Source: Spongospora subterranea f. sp. subterranea
Taxonomy: Eukaryota; Endomyxa: Phytomyxea; Phytomyxea; Plasmodiophorida
Direction: 5' to 3'
Length of the DNA stretch: 64,000 nucleotides
Assembly: GCA_049724395.1 (NCBI GenBank)
Contig: JAUGWO010000122.1
Location: forward strand, 147,585 to 211,584
The stretch's first letter is position 1; each line of letters begins with the position of its first letter. The notes beneath the pieces were generated by a model, which worked only from the letters and a program-made list of their open reading frames with translations, was not told where the DNA came from and did no database searches. Made by a program: the position numbers and the translations under genes. Below, one piece after another: positions 35,561-47,310 of the stretch.

Positions 35561-35653
35561 TTATCTGGCCATGAGTTGGGAGATATGGTCCTTGAAGCGA
35601 CCAGATTGTTGGGCTCTCTTATTGAGTAGCATCTTCTTCCATCAATCCGTACA

Positions 35654-35968
35654 ATGGCTTTTTATAGCAAATACTTGTATCAGATCGCTAGAATGATGAT
35701 CAGGATTGCTGAACAGAACTGTGTCGCGCTCATCGACTCCTGCTCAGCGGTGAACCTCATCATCCTTGAGTTCTTAACTCGTAACCCAACCGGTTATCTT
35801 CCACGTTATCATTCAAGTAGTGAAATTGTCTCAAGTATTACTCTGGTAGCCTTTGACGGTTCAGATCCCATCTGCCCGACCGGCCGGGTATTGGTTTCAG
35901 TTCGGCTAGACGAAGCCCTTTCCACCGACGTGGTGTTCCTAGTACTGCTCGGTAATCCTGCAATTTGA
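35654..35968 (+). mobile_element. Retropepsin-like fragment of an LTR element (fossil)
   Basis: An open stretch of about 105 codons contains VALIDSCSAVNLI, the aspartic-protease active-site region of gypsy-type elements, followed by a plausible flap and beta-strand pattern. It sits downstream of the integrase fragment rather than upstream, so it comes from another copy or a rearrangement. It is an isolated remnant. Confidence 0.5.
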
Positions 35969-36489
35969 GCTCTGCTACTGATCATCGAAATTGCACATTG
36001 AAAAATAACTTGACTTTTCCTTCAATCCAACAATTCGAACCCCGACCAATGGCGACAACCAGCTACCGCGACCTGCCAGTCATGATCATGGACAGGTCGG
36101 AGGCCTTGATGAACGCAACGGTCGGACCCCACAACACCTCACTGCCGTACTTAACCAACAGCCCGGCGCCTTTGACAATACGGCATCCGGCGAGAATCTT
36201 CTCCCGAAGAGAGGAAAAGAGCTTCTAATTTCTCGCGAAATCACTATTGCAACCGCTTCCTTAAAGCATCAGATCTGCAGCCGCCCTGCGAGACAAACAA
36301 CACCAATCTACGACCGCAGTACCCTCAAAATCTGTCGGATTCCCAATCGCAGTCTCATCCAAACATAATGCTGCCGCCAATTATCTCTGAGACCGAGTTC
36401 GCACAAACTATGACAAGGCGTCATCGACATTGATCAACATTTAACAGTCGATTGATGCCCAAACCGTCAACGCTGGCGCCGATATATTT
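35969..36489. other. no supported gene
   Basis: Short open frames only. It is probably more element debris between the retropepsin fragment and the ATP10 duplicate. Confidence 0.35.
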
Positions 36490-37078
36490 TGATGCGCATG
36501 GCCATTTCGGAATCGTACTGCCGCTTTACTCAACTCAACCCGTTACACCTATTCTGCTGCGAGAATTCCCTCGCCCAGCTTTAAACTCTCGGGATCAGAA
36601 ACCTGTTTAGTTGTTATGGCGCTCTCCCTAACTCTTGATCTCCATTTCCGTAAATGTTTGATTTCTCTTTTTCTTTGTTGAAATGCTCATTGCCGACATA
36701 AATCCAATGTTATTCGTTAAATTTTGGATGTTTTGTTCTAGCAGTTTCGCATAGGTTACTCGGTAATTGTCAATTTGCCGTAAAAACATTCAACGATCAC
36801 AGAGTTCTTGATCTCGCGGTCAAGTTTCTCGATTGCCAACAATGTGTAGGATATGTTTTTTATTGAACGAGAAAAGGCGTTGGCCATTGCGCAGCTCTGG
36901 AGCATTTCGCGCAGAACACATCTCGTTGTTCTAAATCAATGATTGTATATCTTTAAACCGAGTGTATGAAAGTAATCGTGTCGGTACCGTCCAAAGCAAG
37001 AGGGTGCTGAGGAAGCCGTGAAAGCAAACAAAGAGCAACCTGACACTTTGCCATCGCCGGAAAACCCTTGATTTATTG
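36490..37078 (+). pseudogene. Broken partial duplicate of ATP10
   Basis: This stretch aligns by eye with about 33530-34070, which is the end of ATP10 exon 3, the following intron and exon 4. Shared phrases include CTTCC/TTAC-TCA...CAACCCGTTAC, the GCCCAGCTT-AAACTCTCGGGATC word and AGCAACCTGACNCTTTGC near the end. Identity is about 75-80%, with an insertion of about 100 bp near 36930-37030 relative to the gene and several frame changes. The intron is retained, so it is a DNA-level duplication. It is not expected to make protein. Confidence 0.8.
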
Positions 37079-37582
37079 AACCTATCTGTAATAACAAAAG
37101 ATGAATAAAACGAACTCACGTAATGAATTTTCGGAATAGGTTTTGGCTTCTTGTTTACTCTAAGCTCTCAGTTTCGTGTTTATTTTGAGGTAAATAACAT
37201 CATCGGTTACTGCTTCTCATTCTCGCTACTTGTCCCTCTTTCAATCGGAGTGCATGTGCTCAACCAATTAGAATGTTGAGCTCAGATTTTTTAAGGGAAA
37301 TCGATCGTAAAAAAAATCAAAAAATCGTTGTGCAAAAGGATTCTCATTGATTTATAGACGCATAAAAATGTGTTTGGTTCCGGATTGGCCTTATTCTCAT
37401 TTCAGGGAAAGTTTCCCCTATTCACGCCAGTTGTCAATTCCGACAACTGTGAAGAAAGGTCCCGTAGCCGGTCACCATAAGTCATTGGATATCTGTCAGT
37501 TTTCGAACAAAATCCTTTATCTACTGTGTGGCTAGACTTCTTTGACTTTGGTCGAATCATTCTCAAAACACATCTGGGAGTC

Positions 37583-38068
37583 ATGGCAGGAAAGCAGCCC
37601 AATGATTCGAATTCGGGATCAACCGCAACGCGAAGATCGGCCAGAAAGCGGACAAGAGAGGAATTTGAAGTTGAACCGGATAACGAGGAAGTTGATGAGG
37701 AGGAACCGGATGAAGAAGAGGATGATGAAGAGGAAAGTGACGATTCTGCTTCGGACGAAATGGAGGTGGACTCGACTGGTTCCGTTTCTGACCCAATGAA
37801 AATAAACGGGTCGGAATCGTCTGGAGGTAATTCTGGGGAGGCGGACGATGAACCAGCTCATCAAGTAGATGAAATTGTTGGCTCCAGGGTGGTCCGACAA
37901 CAACTACAATATCTGGTACATTGGACAGGGTATCTCAAGAAGACCTGGGAACCCGCTAACACTTTTAGGGCCTCGGCGAGTCCATCTCTGCTGGCCGAAA
38001 TCAGACGCTTCGAACGAATGTCCTCACGTGCGAAATCGCTCGGTCGAAATACATCTCTTAAAAAGTGA
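37583..38068 (+). CDS. Chromodomain protein with acidic N-terminus (HP1/CBX-like)
   Basis: The start MAGKQPNDSN opens a 161-residue protein. Residues about 20-27 are basic (RRSARKRTR), and residues about 35-75 form a Glu/Asp tract. The chromodomain occupies about residues 100-145, with VDEIVGSRVV, LQYLVHWTGYL and KTWEPAN. The aromatic cage appears to be present (the first position is not the usual Tyr/Phe, while the W of HWTGY and the W of TWEP are there). Chromodomain proteins of this type bind methylated histone H3 tails. No chromoshadow domain follows before the stop, so it may act without HP1-style dimerisation, or a downstream exon is missed. A more upstream in-frame methionine exists at 37526 but gives an unconvincing extension. 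Confidence 0.8.
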   Translation: MAGKQPNDSNSGSTATRRSARKRTREEFEVEPDNEEVDEEEPDEEEDDEEESDDSASDEMEVDSTGSVSDPMKINGSESSGGNSGEADDEPAHQVDEIVGSRVVRQQLQYLVHWTGYLKKTWEPANTFRASASPSLLAEIRRFERMSSRAKSLGRNTSLKK

Positions 38069-39177
38069 TAAACCTATTTCAGCATGTTTCGCAGGGCCTG
38101 TGAAATCGGTTGTCCACGACTCGCTACGGGAAACTGTTTTCGTTGTTGGACTCGACAACTATTAAAGCGAGGGCTCTTATCAATGAGGTAATCTTGTTGT
38201 GACGAGAAAGGGGCGCCAACCACGCGAAGGGATGTCAACCAAATAATCGCGAGAGTTGATTATCGACCGAACGGCCGAATAACAAGAAATTGGTATCAAA
38301 TACAAGGATGACGTTGGGTGACGAGAAACAGACAGACCAGCGGACCTGGGCGTTCATTGAGGAACTGGCTCACCGACCAATGGGATGTCTGTTTTCGAAT
38401 CATGGTGTTGCTCAAGAGCGTCAAGGACAAAGACTGTCGTGGGCCCCACGTGTGCCCAACTTAAGATACCGGCATGAGCCGGACTGGGGCCAGACTGAGA
38501 ATAAACCTGACACGGAACGGAGTCCTCATCACGATGGAATTGTGAAAATTGAACCATGTCCTATCGGTCAAGAGAAGCGCGGTTCTGCGACATATTTTTC
38601 TGTCGCGGCACAGAAACATCCTCAAACATAGCGCCAATCTTTTTAGATATATAACCCTCTTTCTTTAAACCAACAGGATGAAACGGAAAGATTGACAAAA
38701 TATTGTTTCGCTCTCCTATTAAAGAAAAAAGAATAATAGTAAATCAGCTGAATGTTGAAAATCCAATCCATTGTGACTAAATAAGTGAAGAGGATGCAAA
38801 AAGAACAAGAACGCTCACTAAATTATACGCGTTTGCAAATGAACACATAGCTTCCTTTCCGGGTTTTATAACGGGATAAGCAACACATAATGTCGAGGCG
38901 TCAACGCCTCATCCCCAAAACACAGTCAACAGAGGTCTGGTGGCAATTGCAATCATTTCTACGATGTGATGCATTTTCGTCAGACGGGGATGTGTTAAAT
39001 TGAAAGGAGCGCAGATTACTTCATCGGAAGGAGTTGCGTTGCGCAAATTATTAGTGGTCACCTAGTTCAGTACTGTACCACTATCTCGTGTTATAGTCTT
39101 TTGAAAAACTTGTCTGAAATTGTGATTGTCATTCTGATTCGCAATCGGAGCGACGAATTCGCTTCGTAGTCTCAGTC
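38069..39177. other. no supported gene
   Basis: An open frame at 38290-38631 has a drifting composition and no motif. The rest is non-coding as far as I can see. The end of it is the PDCD5 promoter region. Confidence 0.4.
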
Positions 39178-40232
39178 ATGCAGCAACCTGGAACTGTTGG
39201 TATATGTTTGACCCTTTTTACCGGCTTCCTAATGTCTCACTTGTCTCAGGATGCCCAACTTCAAAAACAGCATGAACAACAGCAAGCGTACTCTTTCTTT
39301 TTCGCTGTTGATTGCAGTTTTGTTCCGACTGTTTTCAAATTTTGGAACCCGTTTGTAACTTGAACCTTCTCAAATTTCACATTGTACGACAACATTTAAA
39401 GGCTGATTTTTCTCGTCTGTTTCATTGATATGCATTCAGTTTTTGTTATGTTTTTGGTTCAGATTGGAAGCAAGACGACAAATGATCCTTGGTCAAATTC
39501 TTGATGGCGCTGCCAGAGAGCGATGTATGCCGTGTTTATGCTGTGTTTAGTCATGATTTTTTTTCGTGGCAGTGGTTTAGATTTTACAGAAATGTACATT
39601 TTCTGTGTTCTTGCTTGGTGCCGTATTTTTTTATCTGTATCTGTATTATACCCTCTTGAGGTTATGTTGTTTCTGATTTGTTTTTGGTTTAGTGGACCGA
39701 ATCGGACTGGTTCGACCGGAACAAAAGCGCTCTATCGAAGACATGCTGAGTAAATTCCCATATATTTCTCGTTCCTGGATGCTTACCCTGGCCTCCTGTA
39801 TAGTCAGTCAAGCGCAACGCGGTGTCATGCAGCGAGTGACTGAAGATAAGATTCGATCGTTAATGAGCTCAATCAGCGAGGAGAAAGCTCGATCCTCTAA
39901 AGTCACGGTAAAATATAAACATGTCATCGCAATTTCTGGAACTTCAATTCTGTTTCTGCTTGTTTATCATTGTGCGTAATATTTGGGTTTCGTAGTCAGT
40001 TTTCCATCGCACACAAATGCTCATCTTCTGTGAACTAATTTGTTGTCTGGCGAGTGTATCAATGATTGGCTTTACTGTTTTGACTTTCGATTTTCGTTTT
40101 TCCTTGTATGCTACGTTTTTTCTGCTAGCATTATCACTGAGCTGATATTATTGTTTTCTCTTTTCTATTCAGATTCAAAGAAAACAGTACAGGAGTGCCG
40201 ATAGTGATGACGACTCCGATTATGATCTATAA
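39178..40232 (+). CDS. PDCD5: Programmed cell death protein 5 homologue (DNA-binding PDCD5/TFAR19)
   Basis: Six short exons reconstruct a protein of about 113 residues: 39178-39195, 39250-39287, 39463-39524, 39693-39749, 39804-39907 and 40173-40232. The order of motifs is LEARRQMILGQILDGAARER, LDRIGLVRPEQKRSIEDML, AQRGVMQRVTEDKIRSLM and, after the last intron, IQRKQYRSADSDDDSDYDL. These match the PDCD5 helical bundle (ILxQxLxxxARxRL, VKPEKxxxVExxL, the last helix and the acidic SDxDDDY tail). PDCD5 family proteins bind double-stranded DNA and partner with chaperonin CCT and with Tip60 in animals. The length fits the family (about 115-125). The first donor is the weak GTTGGT, chosen because it keeps phase. 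All other junctions are standard. Confidence 0.9.
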
Positions 40233-40676
40233 CCCGTTTGCAGTGACCTTGCCTTCCGTATGCCATTACAGATTTAATTGTTGCGTTTATAAAATGAATT
40301 TGTCACATACAGCTCAAGTTGTTTGCTTGTTGCAAGGAAACATTCGGGATCGTTCATTACAAACTATAAGGTTTCGCCATACTGCAAAATCAAGTCCCAT
40401 GAAATGCTTGTCCTTCCGTGCCATGTGTTCATTGGTTCTTTACGTGAACTGTTGGTGGTTATATTGCTGTTATTTTGAGTATATACTCTTCTCGTGAGAC
40501 AAATGTTAATGATGTTATGTACAGAGATGTTCAAATTATGAACATTTTGTCTTCAAGTTGTTGTTTGCGATACCATAAGTGTAAATCTTTCGTAATAGCT
40601 GACAAATTTTTGTTTGGACAAGAATATAAGCGTATTTATATCAAAAATTGTAGTAGATGTAGACAAATGCTTTCCA
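40233..40676. other. no supported gene
   Basis: Intergenic space between convergent PDCD5 and the minus-strand GPI-type protein. No motif was seen. Confidence 0.45.
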
Positions 40677-41588
40677 TTAATCAGAAGCCAACAACAACAA
40701 AATCGTCATAATCAAGGGAAGTGATGCCCATGTTGGCGCTGTCATCGATGCCTCTGGCTGCCCTGATTGGTAGGCGCCGCTTCGGAATTGCGATGACGGA
40801 ATGTAATTTTTTGTCGCCGTCGTAACATTGGTGGCGGCGGGATTTGGCCGTTCATACTTACTATCGTCAGCTACAGTCCATGGTGCTTCAGTCGCATATG
40901 AATCAGGTTTTTTTGTGAATTTTGGCTCCGCTAACGGTGTTGAAGCTTTACCTGGTGAAGATCCTACATAAGTCGTTTGCTTTTGCTTGGTTTCTGATTC
41001 TTTTCGTTGCGGAGAATCATGGAACTTTGACCCATACTCCGCTGCATTCGATTTTAATTTGGAGTCAGTCAAGGTCGATGCCGTTCCGTATTCTTGTTCT
41101 CTATTGAACTTGGCTCCTGAGCCGCTTTCAGGGAGTTTATAAGGGTCCGACGAGATGCCGTTGGTAGGCAGCGCTTGGTGAGTTGATTCCAAAGGCCGCG
41201 GTACTGGCCCTCGATTATTTGCAGCGGATCCGAAATCAATCGCTTCATTACCATGGTGCGTTGACTCCAAAGGCTTCTGTGCTGGCTCTAATATTTGGGA
41301 AGAGGTCCCCCCATTATTGGGTCCATAATTCTCTACCTCTAAAGAGCGGCTGTACTTTTCTTTGAGCGGGGCAGGGATTGGACTGCTGGCGCTCGCTGAG
41401 TACGATTGTGGCGAAGATTGCGTCGATGTTGTTACAGGGATTGACGTTACTGGTGTTACAACAGACCCATCGATAAATACAATCGCAATATCGAGATTAT
41501 TTTCATCCATGGGTACATCATACGCCGAGACGGACTGGTGAAGAATCGATAACACCAACACCGCCGTCAATAGTATATTGGGCAACAT
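40677..41588 (-). CDS. Secreted Ser/Pro-rich protein with GPI-anchor-type C-terminus
   Basis: A 303-residue open frame. Residues 1-22 (MLPNILLTAVLVLSILHQSV, then SA) form a clear signal peptide. The body is hydrophilic and low in Cys, rich in Ser, Pro and Lys. It includes a roughly 35-residue repeat (RPLESTH / KPLESTH phrases about residues 110-140) and one N-x-T site (NVTT). The last 20 residues (ASLPLIMTILLLLASD) are hydrophobic and end at the stop, preceded by small residues. This is the arrangement of a GPI-anchor signal. It is inferred to be a cell-surface protein of unknown role. It has no introns. It lies in the same orientation as the next secreted protein at 43-44 kb. Confidence 0.75.
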   Translation of the reverse strand: MLPNILLTAVLVLSILHQSVSAYDVPMDENNLDIAIVFIDGSVVTPVTSIPVTTSTQSSPQSYSASASSPIPAPLKEKYSRSLEVENYGPNNGGTSSQILEPAQKPLESTHHGNEAIDFGSAANNRGPVPRPLESTHQALPTNGISSDPYKLPESGSGAKFNREQEYGTASTLTDSKLKSNAAEYGSKFHDSPQRKESETKQKQTTYVGSSPGKASTPLAEPKFTKKPDSYATEAPWTVADDSKYERPNPAATNVTTATKNYIPSSQFRSGAYQSGQPEASMTAPTWASLPLIMTILLLLASD

Positions 41589-42599
41589 TATGCAGCCTTC
41601 GACGCCACTATGTATAGGCAGACTATATAATAATAAGATGAATATCGTTTGTATTATGTGGATGCACCATTAGTTGGGTTGAGATTGGCCAAGATCCGGT
41701 CTACATGACGCAACTGGTCCAATTTGATATGATGTGACTCATCACGATCCTTACCGACGTACTATTGGGATCTGTAGCGATGAGTGAGCCTTTCCAAATC
41801 TAACTTACTGTTCACGATTAAAGTTCAGTCATTCCATTGAACAAGGCATATGGAAGTTCGACACCCTTCGCGCTCTTATCCTTGCCCAAAGACTATTGAA
41901 ATTTCCATGTCCGATCACCCACTCCAACCTTGGGATAACCAATACATTGGGTGTTTGACTGCTCATTGCTAGCAATCCTGTCAATTGCGGTGAACAAATG
42001 ATAAAAAAACTGATCAGACCGCAACTTGTGTCTACAGTATGAAAGGGCTAAATATCATGAAATACACTTACTGGTTCGAAAATTGAACTCTCATCATCCT
42101 CCCATTGTAAACATTCAAGAGACAGTTGCTACCCACCAGTCGCAGTTAAAAAACACCAGGAGGGGGAACGAAAACGATATCAATCGTATGATGTTCAGGG
42201 AGTATTGGCCGAAACTCCTGATTTTCAATTCAATGGCATTTTTCGGTAAAAGTTGAGGTTAGTCAATAATAAACTAACACTTTCATTGATTGCGAAGGTC
42301 AGTGATACGACGAAAAACAACATCAAATTCTTTTTACCGAAATGTTTGAAAAACAACCCAGGAAGAAATCCTTTTTGCTTGGATTCAAACAGAATTACTA
42401 CACGAACAGTATTACAGCAAGCAAGAAACCCCATTGAATCACCGAGTATTTTGCACATGCTGAATACTCGACCGGCATTTCATTGAACCCACTATGGTCG
42501 ACGAACATTTCCAAGCAAAAATTTGAAAACAACCAAAACAAATGAACCATACGGAACCTGAGATTTTACTCGACACGATGTTAATTTTTAGTTAAATTT
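41589..42599. other. no supported gene
   Basis: Upstream region of the minus-strand surface-type gene. A TATATAA-like word is at about 41625. Other open frames are short and unrecognised. Confidence 0.4.
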
Positions 42600-44183
42600 T
42601 GTACTGATGTACCGAGACACGTCAAAGCGTTTTGATTAGGCGGTAGCCGCAGATAGTTCGTCAGTATCAGCGTCGTCAACGCTACTGCTGCCGATGGAGA
42701 CAGCATCAATAATATCTTGGGGGGAACATCATCGGTCGCGATCGCACCCGGTAACTCATCGGCAGTGTCGTCGCTAGACGCTTCAGGAATGCTGTCGGCT
42801 GGTGGAGCAGCCTGTGATTCGGAGGACGCGCCACCTGTTTCAGCAATGGTTGTGATCGTAGTCGGTCCTGTTACAGAGACTTGATCAATATTCTGATACG
42901 TTGCGTTCTCTATGTTTAATGTTGATCAACCAATACAAAGACAGTTGAAACCCATTTATAATCACATTAACGTTCTTGATTTTTTTTTCAACCCCTGTTC
43001 AAAATACCTGACCAAACCCAAACGGACCATTACGGAACAACACCATGTGAGCAACATGGTGAAAAATTATCATCACTGACCTGAAGATGATTCTGAATCA
43101 GACGACGATGATGCATCACCCGCATCCGTATTGGAACTGCCATTAACAGCAGACAAGACTGTGGAGGGAGGAATTCGTGACAATTTCAGGATCTGGTAAA
43201 GACGCTCCTGCCGTTAAGTTTCCGTCAACCGGGATAGGCAATATTGGCGACGTCATATTAGCTGAAGTCTTTTCAGGAGCAGAAGCAAGTGGTTGTGATG
43301 AACGGTTTTCGCTGGATTTCTCCAGTGAAAACCCTCTTGCCGCTTGAACTGTAGACTGCCCAGGTTGATCAGGTTTAAACGTTGTCAGCGGCAAGTCTGT
43401 ACGATTTCGTTTGGGTGACATCGCAATATTATCCCAGGTCGTGTCATTTCTTGGCGGCGGCGACGTGCTAGGTTGAACGGGCGCCTCTCCAATCATTTGC
43501 GCCATGGGATGCGGCGCCGGACGACCTCGCGCTTCATAAAGTGAAGCTCGGGGAACCTCAGCCTGTACCACAACATTTCCGGGAGCAGAAAACGACAAAT
43601 TCTCCTTCGAAGATTTCCTAACAGATTGAGTCGGCTTTTCGACTCGGGTTATAGGCGGTGCAAGAGCTGTCGTCGGTTTTTGGGCTTGGGTTAAAGGCGG
43701 TGCAAGAGCTGTCGTCGGGTTTTGGGCTTGGGTTAAAGGCGGTGCAAGAGCTGTCGTCGGCTTTTGGGCTTGGGTTAAAGGCGGTGCAAGAGCTGTCATT
43801 ACTGGGGCCTGGACAAATGGTGGTTGTGCAACTCCAGTAGAAGGAGGTTTCACAGGCGGAAACGCGCCTCCGTGATCTTGTTGTTGTCTCAACCAGGCCG
43901 ACATCAAATCATCGAAGGTGGGAGTTTTCGCCGGGCGTGGCGGGGCGATCACAAGCCCATTCAAAGCCATAAACGCTTTCACTCGCATCAAAATGTATCG
44001 ATCTTCTTCGGAAATCGGCTCGCTCTGGACTCGATTGTTTGTGGGCAAATCTGCGACATCAGTTGTGGACGGTTTTCCAGATGTTATGTACGATGGTGAC
44101 TGAACTCCATCTGTCGTGGCATATGACAGTACCGCAACAGTCATGAGGGTTGTCAGGCACGTGATACGATACACATGTATCAT
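42600..44183 (-). CDS. Secreted Pro-rich protein with APPLTQAQ repeats
   Basis: The main exon (44183-43143) encodes a signal peptide (MIHVYRITCLTTLMTVAVLS, then YA) and about 325 further residues. Residues about 130-195 contain four near-identical 14-residue repeats, TALAPPLTQAQKPT. Elsewhere it is rich in Pro, Ser and Thr. The frame stops at 43143. The neighbouring minus-strand sequence also looks coding: SSSNTDAGDASSSSDSESSS-like near 43130-43080 and NIDQVSVTGPTTITTIAETG near 42900, ending in a hydrophobic segment near 42670. So the gene probably continues through short introns whose donors I could not settle. A cell-surface or wall role is inference. Confidence 0.6.
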
Positions 44184-44754
44184 GAATATTAGTTAATTAC
44201 GTTTCGAGCAGTTTACTTGTATAATGAAGAGAACCACTCGAGGGATGGCTGGCAACCTCATTGACGTGACTGTGATATGTGAAATCAATATTGGTGAGTC
44301 AACGTAGCTTCATAAAAGCCAAAATTATATCTTCTTCATTATCAAGGCAAGAATAGATATCGAGTTGACGCGCTTCTTTCTGTCAGAATATCTTAGAATT
44401 AAACAGACCAGGCTCAGCCGATTACGATATGATTTTGGAATAATGGCGGTGTTAACAGGTATTCGCTTCAAAGGCAATGAAGCAACAGAACTTTGCACGG
44501 TCACCATTATTTCGGCAATGACGAAATTTTTCAACAGAAAAAACGTTGAACATGTTGGAAGAAAGAGAAACCACACAGATTTGAGTGGGGTAATTGAAGC
44601 TGGATATTGCGACGTGGAAATCAATCCCACAAACAAAAATAAAAAGTGCCTCGCTGAAGAAACAATTTTCGCAACACAATCTGGTATATTGCTATCAGTA
44701 ACTGTGGGCAACAAGTTATGGAGGCAAATACGACACCAGACGGCGCCGCCAGGA
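44184..44754. other. no supported gene
   Basis: Space between the Pro-rich protein start and the dioxygenase stop. Open frames on both strands here have no motif and no splice support. Confidence 0.4.
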
Positions 44755-47310
44755 TCATTCATCAATGTGGAGAAGAAATTCGGGAGTGAATCCCTTCCAG
44801 CAGTCCGTATAGTCAACATCTTGTTTGTGAGAATCTGCAGCGTAATCGGTGACACGTAACATGTAGCATGTCTCGAACATGAAGGCCAACATTTCTGTAA
44901 ATATCTCAATTTTTAAAGTCGTAATTACACAGTAGTAACTGTATGCACCTTGCAGCCGTGTGGGAGTTAAAACCATTTTAGAAAACTGAGTAAAGACGTC
45001 GTGGGATGGACCATGAGCAATGCAACAAGAGTGTAATGAACCAGCCCCAGGAGGAAACCTATTTACACCATCGTCAATAAAGAATGGTTACATCAGCGAT
45101 GCACCCCGACAGCACTTCGAGAAAAGTGACTGAAAATGTCAACAGAAGCTGAAGAAGTGTGATAGATCGGCAATTTCAGAACATTCATGTGCACATGAAT
45201 TAAAAACCGGAACCTGCCTCAATCAAAACAAATATACAACTGGAAAAAAATATTGTTGCAGGTTTGGTAAATTCCGAGTTTCTACCCGGTTGGCTTCGCC
45301 TCGTACTGGCCGCGAATATTGCCCATGAATTCCGACATGGGAGCATTACGATGAAAATAAGGCGGGCGGAACCCATCTTGAACCTGAAACGCAAAATAGT
45401 TATGAAACGACAACATATTTTGACAAATAAATAAGGCTCGGGAAACATCGCAACAGATACAGGTCTGAATGCTGCTCTGGGAAATGCGAACTTCTTTAAG
45501 CTTTCGAAGAATGACAAAGTAAGTTACCTGCCATCGTGGAGGAAAGATGACAAAATCCATGGCAGCTACACCAGGTTCAGAAGACGGGACAGTCAAGACA
45601 GTAAATATCGACTGTTTCAAACAACTGAGTCAAGATTTCCAAGGTCATGACGAAAACGGTGAATACCGGATCCATGTGGTCAAAAGTCACAGAATTGACA
45701 GCACAAAAACGGTCAAGATTGTATTTGAATGGAAGATAATTACCTGAGGAGCATGACGCATTAGCGTTAGCAAATAAAAGAATTTCCCTTCGTCAACAAA
45801 AGCCAGCATTGAACCAAATGTTAATAGCAACATTGCACAGAAGATATTACTACAGTTGCAACGAAGGTTGGAAATTATGAAATACTGTAACCGTTACGCA
45901 TAATTACCATGCCAAGCGACCACGTCGAAACACGAATGTTTTTGTTCCATAGTGAAAAACTTCCCCATGAATTTCTAAGTAAACATTTGCCCATAAGAAA
46001 AGAAACTTAGCATGCCATTATACGGAAGGACCTGCAAAATAGTAAACTTGTGAGATTTTGGAGGTTCACATTCATAATGAGCAACTGGGTGTAAAAAATC
46101 ACGAGCGTTTGCTAATCCGTTGGCGCCGATCGGACCCAGCTCCGGCAGCTGGAAATGGCCACCATATACTTCACATATATAGCCGCGAACATTTTGATCT
46201 AACAGCAATATAAAAACAGGAAACTAGTAGTTTTGGTGGAAAACAATGCATATAAGAATAAACTGAACAAAGTAGTATTGTTGTTTGATATCGGACGGAG
46301 AGAACTCGGTCACGTACAATTCTTGATTACTTAAAAAATAAAATCACAGGCGAATAAATTCGGACCTTGAAACATTACTGCAAAACGGACACCACGCGGA
46401 ACGACGATTATTTCACCGATTGCGACATCAAGAATGCCGAACTCGGTTTGAACAGTTATATTGCCCGACTCCGGAATGATCAACATATCGCCATCTGGCC
46501 TACCGAACCAATCAATTACTGGGGTCAAACAGATATAAAAAAGGTGATTGCGATTTAAGTGGAAAATTATAGATTCATATTGACGGGAAATCAAATAAAG
46601 AAACGCTGAAATCGTTTGGGTTGGCGCACCGGAATTGCAGATCGCTTCGTCAACCATTGAAGTGTTGGCAACGAAAATATGGATCGCCACCCCAATTTTG
46701 AGGTCAGGCCCTCCAGCGCCCGCGACAGTTTTTATGCCGGCTGCGAAAGTGACAGCTGTATTTTTTGGAGCAAAAACTGCTGGTGGCCATCGAAGCTACA
46801 CATAGACAAATCAAGCTTGGAAGGCAAAATTTCATGAAAAATCTGCAAAGTAAACGTCGAGATAGTACTTAAACAATTATCAACGAAGGCAGATGGTCAA
46901 CAAACTTGAATATAACAAACGAACTTACGGCAAAACCGACAAAACACGGAAAACGTTAACGATGAAAAGCAATTGATAGATAGGTCGAGAATGTTTCAGT
47001 AAATCGAAAATACCAAATGTACCTGGTTAGGAACAATTTGCGCGTCGTGAAAATACGATTTCCAGAGTTTATAAGTATCTTGAACCACCGGCTGTAGGGG
47101 GGAGTGGCATACCGACGGTAAAATACGGTAGAACCAAGACCGGCGATTGTGGCAGCGTGGGGTCGTGAATGATGTTCCCGACAGCTGCTCAGCAAACAGG
47201 CCAAACGGGCACTTCTGAGGGTTATTAACTCCAATAGGAAGGGCCCCTGGTTTAGCTTCCGATTGCAACTCGGCACCGAACCCTGACATGTATTTACGCT
47301 GCGATGCCAT
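44755..47310 (-). CDS. HGD: Homogentisate 1,2-dioxygenase
   Basis: Ten exons on the minus strand match homogentisate dioxygenase along its length: 47310-47023, 46795-46630, 46494-46366, 46198-46032, 45974-45908, 45743-45667, 45611-45528, 45383-45286, 45058-44949 and 44894-44755. Key blocks are [79 protein letters not shown] and [27 protein letters not shown] follows, with the metal-binding His and Glu, then [10 protein letters not shown] and LAFMFET. All junctions are GT-AG and keep phase. The enzyme opens the ring of homogentisate to maleylacetoacetate in Phe/Tyr catabolism, using Fe(II). The GGGSLH stretch reads GAGSLH here, a mild change. It looks functional. Partner pathway genes are not in the window. 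Confidence 0.95.

Noticed and set aside
38051-38164. Extension of the chromodomain protein through an 18-nt intron
   Set aside because: GT...CAG boundaries exist, but 18 nt is far below the other introns here, and the added tail has no chromoshadow similarity.
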